Source: Streptomyces sp. H39-S7 (GTDB lineage: Bacteria > Actinomycetota > Actinomycetes > Streptomycetales > Streptomycetaceae). From it: a DNA stretch of 56,146 nt. Position numbers and translations under genes: made by a program. A model generated the notes under the pieces. It was not told where the DNA came from. It saw only the letters and a program-made list of their open reading frames with translations, and did no database searches. This document shows, piece by piece, positions 17,301 through 25,300 of the stretch (position 1 is the first letter of the stretch; each line of letters starts with the position of its first letter). The stretch lies in assembly GCF_027158205.1 (NCBI RefSeq), contig NZ_JAPVLU010000053.1:1-56146 (forward strand), read 5' to 3'.

Positions 17301-20300
17301 GCGGTGTGCGGGGCGGCGGCTGTGCCGCCCGCCGGCGGGGTCCAGGTGTGGACGCCACCGGTCGGGGCGGGCGTGTCGATCTGCATCGCGTCGCTGCCCT
17401 GGTGCGCGGGCGGGGTCATGGTGACGTCGTGACCGGGCGTGTGCGGCACGGTGTGCGGCGCCGGACCCCCGGCGGTCTCGCCGTCGGTGTGCGGTGCGGT
17501 GGTGTGCGGTGTGGTGGTGGAGGGGATGTCGACGTCCATCGCGTCGTCGGCGGCGGTGTGCGAGGCAGTCGGTGACGGGGTGTTCAGGTCGGCGGCGCCG
17601 GGGCGCGGCGGACGGGGCTTGGTCGAGGGGGCGCCGCCGAGCAGGCCGCCGCGGTCGGTGAAGATCCTGCCGGTGACGGAGCGGATCTCCATGCGGGTGG
17701 CGCGGGCGTCGATGCCGAGCGCGATCAGGGCGTCCTCGGCCTTGTCGACGGCCGCCCCGGTGCGCTCGACTCCGGCCAGCGCCGTCCGGTAGGCGGCGGT
17801 GGGCCCGGTGGAGGCGCCCTGGCCGGGCGGCGGGGTCACGTGGTCGAGCTGCTGCTCGGCCTTGCCCAGCTTCGTCATGGACTGCTCGTACCGGGCCCAG
17901 GCGTTGAGCTTGGCGACGGCCTCGGTGCCGCTGGAGCCGCCGATGACGATCTGCCGGGCGGCGTGGATCCGCTGGTTCATCACCAGCTCCGCCGCGCGGC
18001 CGCCGAACCGCCCGCCGGGCGGCAGCGGTTTCACGGCGGCGGGCTGCTCGACCGCCTTGCCCTTGCCCTTCCCTCCGGGCGCGGGCAGGTGCGGCACCGG
18101 GACCTCGGCCACCGCCGGGTGCGCGGTACCGGGCACCGGCACCTGCTCGGCCTTGACGGGTGTGCCGGGCCGGGCGACCAGGTCGAGCGCCCCGTTCGCG
18201 GATCCGCCGTGGCCGGCGCCCGCGGCGTCCAGTCCCGGCTTGGCGGAGACGCCGGCCGGGGCGCCGGTGTGCGCGCTCAGTCCGGTGGGAGCGGGCGCAC
18301 GGAGTTCGTCGTCGCCGCGCAGCAGGCTCATCGCCAGGTCGTGCGTGGACAGGGCGGGTTGTGGGAGTCCCCCCGGGGCGTTGAGCGGACGCGGCACGGG
18401 CGCCGCGTGCGATCCGGCCGCGGCCGTGACGGGTTGCACGGGGCGCTCCACCAAGCCGGTGGGCGTCGTGCGGATGCCCGGCTGCGCCGGCACCGTGAGC
18501 GCGTGCTCGCCCTGGACGGCGTGCACTCCGGTCGCGGGCGCGGTCGTCACGGGGCCGGGCGTCAGGTGGGCGACGGGTGCCGGTGGGACCGGGGCGGTGT
18601 TGGCGACCGCGTGCGCGTCGATCGTCTTCGGCGCGGAGTCACCGATGCGCAGGGTGATGCCGTCGGCCCTGATGCCGGTCACGGCGACGTCGCCCGAGGC
18701 GAGGGCGCGCAGTTCGGGGAAGGTCAGGTCGTTCAGCGCCTCGGCGTGGCCGACGGCGCCGCGGGCCATGGTGACGCCCTCGCCCATGCCGACGGTGTGC
18801 GGCACGCTCATCGCCGTGCCCGGGTGCACGCCGACCGCGTGGTCCATGTGCACCATCGGGGATCCGCCGTGCGCGTCGCGCAGCAGGTCGATGGCGGAGT
18901 GGCCGGGCAGCAGCAGGTTGCTGTCCAGTCGTACGTGGCCGGCCGCGAGGTCCGCCTGGTTGACGAGGTGCGACCCGGCGGAGATTCCGCCGCCGTGGGT
19001 GAGCGGCACGCTCAGACCGCCGGGCAGCGTCGTCATGCCGTGCGGCAGCGGCGGAGTGGCCAGGGACGTCGCACCCAGGTGCAGGCCACTCGGATGCGGT
19101 GTCCCGAACCCGGTGACGTGCAGGCCTGGCGCCCCGCCCGCGTGGCCGACCGCGGAGGGAGTCGGGATCCCGTGCAGGCCGCCGATGCTGAGCGCACCCG
19201 CTCCGGGGGTCGCCACGGAGGGCACGCTGAGGGAGGACATCCCCGGCGCGTGCAGGCCGTCGAGCGCGCCACCGCGCAGGGCCCCGAGCGAGCCGATGCC
19301 GAGGTGGCCGAGGTTGATGGTGGGCATCGAGCCCATGGCGAGGTGGACGAGGTCGGTGGTGCCCGCGGCCCCGAATCCCGAGCCCGGCCGGAAGAGCGCG
19401 CCCGGCGAGGAGTTGGGGCTGAACGTCCCCGGCGAGAAGTGCAGCCCGCCCGGGGTCACGAGCGAGGACGGCACCATGGCGTTGTGCCCGCCGCCCCCCA
19501 GCGGTGAGTTGAAGCGCAGCGCGGAGTCCGTGCGGCCCGCGTTGACGAGCAGTTCGTGCAGTTCGGGGTGGGGGATGCCGAGGACGCGTTCGCCGAACGC
19601 GAGCCGGGCCGCGCCGCCGAAGCCGAGGACGCCGATCTCGGTGGCGTTGAGCGGCAGGAAGGCGGCGACGCCGAACCGTCCCATGCGCTGGAGGTTGACC
19701 AGTCCGTACGTGCCGGCCTTCGCCCAGTTGCCGGTGATGTTTCCGGTGAACTTCACCCAGTCGCTGTGGATGGCGGTGACCATCGTGTTCCAGCCGCCCT
19801 TGGCCCCGTTGCCGATCCCGCGCAGCAGGCCGGCCAGGTCGATCTTGAGGGCCGGGCCGAGGTGGGAGCCGATCACCATGGGCGCGATGACGAACTTCGG
19901 CAGACCGGTCAGTGTGGAGAAGTGGCCGATCTGCGACCAGATGTTCCTGCCGGCCATCGTCAGCCCGTTGACGCCGCTCTTGAGGCCGTTGCCGAGCCCC
20001 TTGAGCAGGGCGCCGACGTTGATGCCCTTGGTCGTCGGGAAGAGCACGCCGAGGAAGGCCAGGCCGAGCTCCAGGCCGCTGGCCTTTCCCTGGCTGAAGG
20101 CGACGATCGTCTTGATCAGCAGGACGGCGTTCATGCCCCAGGCGATGACGGCGAGGATGCCGCCGGTGAAGACGGCGAGCACCGACAGGATGATCGTCAG
20201 CCACTGGAAGACTTCCCAGAACAGGTCGCAGTCGCTGACCGGTTGGACCATCAGCTCGCCGGCCGTGTGCAGTTGCTTGCGCAGTTCCTTCGCGGCGGTG

Positions 20301-20722
20301 GTCACGTCGCCCTGGGCGTCGCTGGCGCGCTGCTTGAGGCCCGGCAGCTGCGCGTCGTCCTGGGGCAGGCCCTGTGCCGCGGACAGTGCCTGGTCCGCCT
20401 CGCCCTGGGCGGTGGTGACGGCGGCGCTGTAAGCGCGCAGCGCGGTCTCCGCCGTGTGGAAGGACTCCTCCACCCGGCCGACGAACTTGAAGAGGTGGTC
20501 GTCGACCTTGTCGCGCAGCGCGTCGGCGGTCTTGCCGATGAAGCGCTGCCCGTCGCCCGCGGTGACCTGCAGCTCTTTCAGCCCGGTGTTGATGGTCCCG
20601 GCCGAGGTGGCGAGATCGCGCATCGCGTCGGCGACGGTGGTGAGGGTGGCAGGGTCTCCCGGGGTGGGGTCGCCGTCCAGGCCGAGCGCACTCCAGTCCC
20701 CTGGACGCGTTCCCACGCTCAT
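14393..20722 (-). CDS. Giant T7SS effector, polymorphic-toxin type, with glycosyltransferase-like domain
   Basis: This 2109-aa protein starts with a T7SS-signal-type helical domain (GDWSALGLDGDPTPGDP, then a WXG-like helical hairpin to about 150), as in actinobacterial polymorphic toxins. Strongly hydrophobic segments follow at about 170-240. Residues about 380-1150 are low-complexity, rich in Gly, His, Pro and Thr. Near residues 1170-1330 a GT-A-like unit appears: AYVVNAIVNYRELGGLQSF, VVIGVNG and MDFDAHPH, the last fitting a DxD metal site (about residue 1291). A further folded region spans about 1750-1960, followed by charged helices. ATG 20722 has a G-rich ribosome site; longer starts would read through the 20745-20792 inverted repeat. 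No adjacent immunity gene is seen. Function of the C-terminus is unknown. Confidence 0.85.
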   Translation of the reverse strand: MSVGTRPGDWSALGLDGDPTPGDPATLTTVADAMRDLATSAGTINTGLKELQVTAGDGQRFIGKTADALRDKVDDHLFKFVGRVEESFHTAETALRAYSAAVTTAQGEADQALSAAQGLPQDDAQLPGLKQRASDAQGDVTTAAKELRKQLHTAGELMVQPVSDCDLFWEVFQWLTIILSVLAVFTGGILAVIAWGMNAVLLIKTIVAFSQGKASGLELGLAFLGVLFPTTKGINVGALLKGLGNGLKSGVNGLTMAGRNIWSQIGHFSTLTGLPKFVIAPMVIGSHLGPALKIDLAGLLRGIGNGAKGGWNTMVTAIHSDWVKFTGNITGNWAKAGTYGLVNLQRMGRFGVAAFLPLNATEIGVLGFGGAARLAFGERVLGIPHPELHELLVNAGRTDSALRFNSPLGGGGHNAMVPSSLVTPGGLHFSPGTFSPNSSPGALFRPGSGFGAAGTTDLVHLAMGSMPTINLGHLGIGSLGALRGGALDGLHAPGMSSLSVPSVATPGAGALSIGGLHGIPTPSAVGHAGGAPGLHVTGFGTPHPSGLHLGATSLATPPLPHGMTTLPGGLSVPLTHGGGISAGSHLVNQADLAAGHVRLDSNLLLPGHSAIDLLRDAHGGSPMVHMDHAVGVHPGTAMSVPHTVGMGEGVTMARGAVGHAEALNDLTFPELRALASGDVAVTGIRADGITLRIGDSAPKTIDAHAVANTAPVPPAPVAHLTPGPVTTAPATGVHAVQGEHALTVPAQPGIRTTPTGLVERPVQPVTAAAGSHAAPVPRPLNAPGGLPQPALSTHDLAMSLLRGDDELRAPAPTGLSAHTGAPAGVSAKPGLDAAGAGHGGSANGALDLVARPGTPVKAEQVPVPGTAHPAVAEVPVPHLPAPGGKGKGKAVEQPAAVKPLPPGGRFGGRAAELVMNQRIHAARQIVIGGSSGTEAVAKLNAWARYEQSMTKLGKAEQQLDHVTPPPGQGASTGPTAAYRTALAGVERTGAAVDKAEDALIALGIDARATRMEIRSVTGRIFTDRGGLLGGAPSTKPRPPRPGAADLNTPSPTASHTAADDAMDVDIPSTTTPHTTAPHTDGETAGGPAPHTVPHTPGHDVTMTPPAHQGSDAMQIDTPAPTGGVHTWTPPAGGTAAAPHTAVNDAFVHLGAHNAPPLNADRYAALVHGSVEESRPIAYVVNAIVNYRELGGLQSFLNSITHNLTGFDSRVAVVIGVNGPPAELALIRGAIDDALGAASFPHPLALVATPMPASAKFAYGTARNATMTSAASTHLAETMIQRGNHPYFSIMDFDAHPHTVPGGEHVFRHFDEALGAHGSPGFTPLRPLMMSGGYRMPDTTMPGVSADLVKVTNERLAADAAKAPKMPKPKPGGGDGAPKRPRVIKVKGDVTEDFLPTLDARIRLDMRIRDRLAGMHPQLPYSPEPNLFVDAAAVMLHRPDAPPVRFGTGGAEFQTLSERLNQLNAWELDRNLPLPAFGGLHHTQLPEILSRIDDAFRADRPPLNQVEINHAQGVLNDLANAVRNGDPLVGGLRADRVPEVLHGLAQALGQGAHHLPGIPAAEAREARQILWHTKEALDARLTLRELNAANHVLPERGTAFLTDFQGAAIPTDVSRLLKDLWKDGTLPQDHAHIKKPLDRLFNTDASGGNAQAGRSGLELAGHRDSWIAKDYAKLPPNLNNGNPFDPLWPVRPGAGGTPRPTTASLSGDLDPRLGTPGTHPVGTAVSAPVPGGGASVFAGINPADLRLVSHGLALSADTTHFLRHLRYFAAEHLPTRAIDVSPGSLFAALDRAAVSTPDLDPARMLQTAFDRIDNVGGVSAATAQKRLKLFTENLTARGLGVEDFFVRLVQGRIHPPTDTLQGLRAAGPDAHFAMDQGSLHVLGFYANALGRDIRVTGADGSPHFIHGPTSGKRARDFLDITWRDNPQGGGWDARLSDGSDTPVPPAERGGPPHGDDGSGPTKRPRTDTAGDPGTKVKGKGKAPTTTGSSSTRGLAPGSSVPAAPQVTHVEAETAAWDAYTEASSDLHRAQRALEALEPGTRGGAGGSSRAPSGASHAYHQAQDLMRRANAALNRAEAELGRLGVDLQAAMGNLSLNPGRHRPPPPPGDAS

Positions 20723-20744
20723 CCACCCCCTGGCGGCGATCAGC

Positions 20745-20792
20745 CGTAGACATGATGTCGGGGCTCCGCACGGCCCGGACATCATGTCTACG
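20745..20792. promoter_or_regulatory. Perfect 15-base inverted repeat made of two palindromic sites
   Basis: CGTAGACATGATGTC (20745-20759) and GACATCATGTCTACG (20778-20792) are exact reverse complements. Each arm contains its own palindrome, GACAT-N-ATGTC, and the two centres are 29 bases apart. It lies 22 bases before the effector ATG, in the divergent region with the Thr-rich protein gene. It may be a double operator or a long hairpin in the effector leader; a GGGC/GCCC pair would extend the stem after one mismatch. Confidence 0.7.
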
Positions 20793-20810
20793 CAGGACGC
20801 GCCTGATCGG

Positions 20811-20823
20811 TTCACTCTGTGAA
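20811..20823. promoter_or_regulatory. Short palindrome TTCAC-TCT-GTGAA
   Basis: A 5-base inverted repeat with a 3-base spacer lies 18 bases beyond the long inverted repeat in the same divergent promoter region. It may be another regulator site; no known motif is claimed. Confidence 0.35.
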
Positions 20824-20939
20824 CGACGTCACAAGACGTGGCGGGCGGGTGTGCCCCGGATCACTGAACCGTTCTGATCTCCGGTGCGTTTGATCTGAAG
20901 AACGCGTCCCGTCCCCGACTCCGTCCCCCGGGAGTGACT

Positions 20940-21929
20940 GTGCCCGACATCGCGGTCGACTACGAACTGCTCAACAACGTCGCCCAGAAGGCCCGCACCC
21001 TCAAGGGGCAGGTCCAGACGGCGCGCGAGGGCAAGCAGGACTACACCGTCAACGAGACCGGCGCGGCTTCCGTCTCGACGGCCATCCGCGCCTACTACTC
21101 CGTCTGGAAGAGCTCGTTCAAGCGCTCCGAGGAGAAGCTGGAGAAGCTCGGCAACCTCTACGACGGGGTGGCGCGGGGCTGGGCGGACTGGGACTTCCGG
21201 CTGGCCGGCGAGGCGAGCAAGCAGGAGGCCTCGCTCGCCGCGGACCTGTACAGGACCCAGAAGGAGATCTGGGACGACTGGCAGGCGGCGGTCGCGGCCG
21301 GCAACGCCGACCCCAACGACCCGCACGCGCCCAAGCCCCCCGCGGACCGTCCGGGCACCTGGACCACCGACGACGGGCACGGCAACACCACCACGACCAC
21401 GTACGAGTACGGCCCCGACGGCAAGCCGACGAAGATCACCACAACGCAGCACACGAACACCGGCCTGACCAGTACGGACACCACGAACTACCACGCCGAC
21501 GGCACGTACGACTCGTCCGCCACCGATGTCTACGGCAACGTGACGACCACGACCGGCAACAGCCAGACCACCGAGTCGGGGAACACCAAGACCACCAACG
21601 ACACCTTCAACAGCACCACCAAGGACCCCGACGGCAAGGAGAGCACGACCACGGGCACGACCAACTCGGTCTACAACACGACCACCGGTCACCGTGACTC
21701 GGACACCACCTACACCACCGTCGGCCCCGACAAGGACGGCAACCAGGAGACCGTGAAGGGCACTACCCACTCCGCGGTGGACCTCAACGGCCACGAGGTC
21801 GTCACGACCATCGAGGTCAAGGCGGACGGCAGCGGCACCAAGACCGTGGTGACCGACGGCCGGACCGAGGAGTGGGGGAGCGACAACGCGGACCAGGACA
21901 GCGGCTGGACAACGTCCGACGACGACTAG
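20940..21929 (+). CDS. Putative T7SS substrate with helical N-terminus and Thr-rich repeats
   Basis: This 329-aa protein has a helical N-terminal domain (about 1-115) of WXG/LXG-like size, with AYYSVWKSSF in the hairpin position and no signal peptide. From about 125 to 310 it is extremely rich in Thr, Asp, Gly and Asn, with repeating pieces such as GHGNTTTTTYEYGPDGKPTK and KDPDGKESTTTGT that recall YD/RHS-type beta repeats. The C-terminus is acidic. Start GTG 20940 is preferred because GGGAG lies 5 bases upstream; GTG 20934 overlaps that site. It is divergent from the giant effector and 89 bases before the WXG100-size gene. Secretion by the T7SS is inferred from the fold and position. Confidence 0.8.
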   Translation: MPDIAVDYELLNNVAQKARTLKGQVQTAREGKQDYTVNETGAASVSTAIRAYYSVWKSSFKRSEEKLEKLGNLYDGVARGWADWDFRLAGEASKQEASLAADLYRTQKEIWDDWQAAVAAGNADPNDPHAPKPPADRPGTWTTDDGHGNTTTTTYEYGPDGKPTKITTTQHTNTGLTSTDTTNYHADGTYDSSATDVYGNVTTTTGNSQTTESGNTKTTNDTFNSTTKDPDGKESTTTGTTNSVYNTTTGHRDSDTTYTTVGPDKDGNQETVKGTTHSAVDLNGHEVVTTIEVKADGSGTKTVVTDGRTEEWGSDNADQDSGWTTSDDD

Positions 21930-22018
21930 GGCCGGACCGAGGCCCTGGGGCCCGACCGGCCCCGCCCCCGTGAGCCGGTAACGGCGCCACGATCACCCCA
22001 CAACCCAGGGAGCGCACC

Positions 22019-22324
22019 ATGCCCGCAGGCAACATCAACCTCGACTACACCGAGATCCTTCGCGTCTCCGGCGTGATGAACCAGGCGGTCAACGACATCA
22101 ACCCGCACCTGCTGTCGACGAAGACCTCCGTCGAAGGGCTGCTGGACAACGGTCTGTTCATGCAGCAGAGCAGCCCGGCGATGAAGGCCGCCTACGAGAA
22201 GCTGACCGCCTCGCTGCAGCAGGCCGTGGAGAGCATCAACAGCTTCGCCATGCAGTTCACCAAGATCAAGGAGTCCGTCGAGAAGATGGACGCCGACATC
22301 GCGGCCAGCACCAACCAGGCCTGA
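22019..22324 (+). CDS. WXG100-size Esx-like protein lacking the WXG motif
   Basis: This 101-aa protein has the size and helix-turn-helix layout of ESAT-6/WXG100 proteins: two long amphipathic helices with a turn in the middle. The usual Trp-X-Gly at the turn is replaced by DNGLFMQQSSPAM, so the Trp is missing. Helix 2 (KAAYEKLTASLQQAVESINS) is typical, with a charged end KESVEKMDADIAAS. An AGGGAG ribosome site precedes the ATG. It follows the Thr-rich protein gene on the same strand and ends before a strong terminator, so the two may form a substrate or partner pair for the secretion system. WXG100 membership is inferred from build, not motif. Confidence 0.82.
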   Translation: MPAGNINLDYTEILRVSGVMNQAVNDINPHLLSTKTSVEGLLDNGLFMQQSSPAMKAAYEKLTASLQQAVESINSFAMQFTKIKESVEKMDADIAASTNQA

Positions 22325-22336
22325 CCCCTCCGCATT

Positions 22337-22374
22337 CGAGCCCGCGGCCGCCTTGCGAGGCGGCCGCGGGCTCG
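22337..22374. terminator. Bidirectional hairpin terminator
   Basis: A perfect 16-base stem (22337-22352 with 22359-22374) surrounds the 6-base loop TTGCGA. It separates the convergent esx-like and EccC genes. Confidence 0.85.
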
Positions 22375-22392
22375 CGCGTTCTCCGCGACGGG

Positions 22393-25300
22393 TCAGGCGT
22401 CGTCCGCCCGCAGCACCGTCTCCGGCACGAGCACCGACACCAGCAGGCCCGACACCGGGTCGACCGTCAGCCCGCGACCGGGCGTGGGCCGCCCGCGCAG
22501 CAGGTCGTACGGGACGCGGATGCCCAGCAGATCGCCCTCGGCCGGGGACTGCGGCGACAGCAGGACGCCCTTGCGGACCCGGCGCACCTGGCCCAGCCAT
22601 CCGATGCCCGCCGAGGTGAGGGTCTCCGCGGTGGCGGCCACCGCCAGCCCGTAGCCGCGGTCGCGCCCGGTGGCCGCGATGTCGCGGAGCACCGAGTCGG
22701 CGGCCGGCATCTGGGCGAGCAGGTCCGCATCGTCCACCAGGACCACCGCGGGCCCGGACCCGGCCTCCAGCGCCTCGCGGACCTCCTCCGCCATCGGATC
22801 CGGCGACTCCAGCACGACGGCCTGCGGGTGCCTGCGCAGCCCGCGCAGCGGCGACTCGCGCGGGGTGATGACCACCACGCGGGTGCCACCGGCCAGCAGC
22901 GAGACCGCGAGGCTGGCCAGCGCGGTGGAACGGCCCGCCCCGGGAGGACCGCTGATGAGGAAGGACGGCGAGTCCGCCGCGAAGTCCACACCCACCGGCT
23001 CCAGATCGTCGCCGCCGATCCCCAGCAGCCCCCACAGCGGGCGCCGCTGAGCGGCCGGCACCTTCTCGTAGGCGTCGTGGAACGTCACCTGCTTCGGCAG
23101 CGTCATCACCCGGGCCGGCCGGCGCGCGGCCGGGACGTCCCGGTCGCGGCGCGACGCCTCGTCCCGGATGCGCTGCAGCGCGTCCGCCTGTTCCCGTCCG
23201 GTGGGCACGCCGCCCGACAGCTCGCCGAGCAGCGCCACCTGCACCTCGGCGGCGCTGCCGCCGCGCCAGCCGCGCCCCGGCGGGACGACGGCCGGGATCA
23301 GCTTCGCCGGGATGCCCGCCAGCATGTACTCGCTGCGGTCGGTGAGCCGCAGCAGCAGGCGTTCGTCGTTGAGCGACGCGACCTTGCCGGAGAGCAGGGC
23401 GCGCTCCGAGGTGGCGATGACGTGCACGCCCATCGGCGCGCCCTCGCGGATCAGCGCGGTCAGCTCCTGGACCGGCCGGCCGCCGTCGTGGTCGCCGAGC
23501 AGGGCGACCAGTGAGTCCCAGCCGTCGATCAGGACGACCAGGTGGGCGGGGCGCTCGGCCGCCGGCAGCTGGGTGCGCAGCTCGGCGAGGTTGGCCACGC
23601 CGTGCTGCGTGAGCAGCTCCTGACGGCGGCCCATCTCCGCGAGCAGGCGCGCCAGCAACCGGTTGAGGCGCTCCAGGTCGGCCCGGGGGACGACGGCGCC
23701 GCAGTGCGGCAGCGCGCTGAGCGCCGCGAGGGCGCCGCCCGCCGCGTCGATCCCGTACAGGTGCACGTCGGCCGAGGAGTGGCGGCGGGCCAGCGCGCCG
23801 CCGATCGTGCGCAGCGCCTGGGACCGCCCCGATCGCGGGGTGCCGATGATGTACAGGTGCCCGAACTGGGAGAAGTCCAGCTCCAGGGGCTCCTGGCGCT
23901 GGATGCCCGGAAGGTCGGCGAGCGCCCAGGGGACGGCGGCCAGCCGGCCGTTCGGCAGGTCGGGCCGTTCGGGCAGATCGTGCAGCGAGACGGCCTGTTC
24001 GAGCGCCGGCAGCCACGGACTGGGCTGGTGCGGCACGTCCAGCTCCACCGCCGCGTCCCGGATCGCCTCGACCAGGGCCGTCAGATCGGTCGGCGCGTCC
24101 GGGTCGTCCAAGTGCTCCGGCGCGTCGGCGTCCGAGGCGTGCTCGGGGCCCGGCTCGGCGGCCGTCCGCCCCAGCTGCGTCCACATGACCTCGCTGGTCC
24201 AGACGGGAGGCTCCGCCGTCAACCGGGCCTCCACGCCTGCCCCTGCCGAGGCGTCAGGACGCGGCTGCTCGCCGTCGTCGCCCTTGCCCGCGCGCGGCGC
24301 GCCGACGAAGGCCGTCTGGAACGGCAGGACGGAACGGTGTCCGATCCGGGCCAGGGCGCGGCCGGGGGTGGCCGCGGAGATGGTCACCGCGTCGTTGACC
24401 TCCAGGACGTCCTGGCTGTCCATGCTGTCCGTGACGCGCAGCGAGATCCGCAGGTTGGTGTTGGCGCGGATGTCGGCGGTGACGACACCGGCGGGCCGCT
24501 GGGTGGCGAGGATCAGGTGCAGGCCCAGCGATCGGCCGCGCTGCGCGATGGAGACCAGGCCCGGGATGAACTCCTGGACGTCGCGCGCCAGCGTGGCGAA
24601 CTCGTCGATGATCAGCAGCAGCCGGGGCAGCGCGGCCAGCGACGGATCGCGCCGCCGCAGGGAGCGGTACTCGATGTGGTCCTTGGCGCCCACCTGGGCC
24701 AGGATCCTTTCGCGCCGGGTGAGTTCGGCGCCGAGCGACGCCAGGGCCCGCTCCACCAGGTGACTGTCGAGGTCGGTGACCATGCCCAGGACGTGCGGCA
24801 GCCGCACGCAGTCCTGGAAGGCGCTGCCGCCCTTGTAGTCGACGAGCACGAACGTCATCTCGTCGGGCCGGTTCACCGCGGCGAGCGAGGCGACCAGGGT
24901 CTGCAGCAGCTCGGACTTGCCGGCGCCGGTGGTGCCGGCGACCAGCCCGTGCGGGCCGTCCTTGATCAGGTCGAAGGTGACCGGACCGGTGTAGCCGACT
25001 CCTAGCAGAGCGGCGGTGGAGGCCGGACGGTTGGACCACCTGCGGGCCAGCTCCTCGCCCCGCGGCGGCTCCAGTTCCAGCAGGCCGAGCAGGCCGACCC
25101 GGTCGGGCAGGCCGTCGGAGCCGTCGGGCGTGACGTCACGCACGGGCGCGAGGGCCCGGCCGATCCGCTCGCACCAGTCGGTGTCGACCAGGTCCGGGCG
25201 GATCTCGGTGAGGTCGGCGCTGCCGGTGCGGCGCAGCGTCACGTCCCGGGCGTTGACGACGCAGACCGAGACGCACTCCTCGGGGAGCATGCGCTCCTCC

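Noticed and set aside
14345..20432. Long plus-strand reading frames opposite the giant effector (1076 and 877 codons)
   Set aside because: They are antisense shadows created by high third-position GC, lack ribosome sites and show low-complexity Arg/Pro/Ser products.
21926..24184. Minus-strand 752-codon frame crossing the esx-like gene and part of eccC
   Set aside because: Arg/Ala/Gly-rich product with no motif; eccC in another frame has clear FtsK motifs and the frame runs antisense through the esx-like gene.
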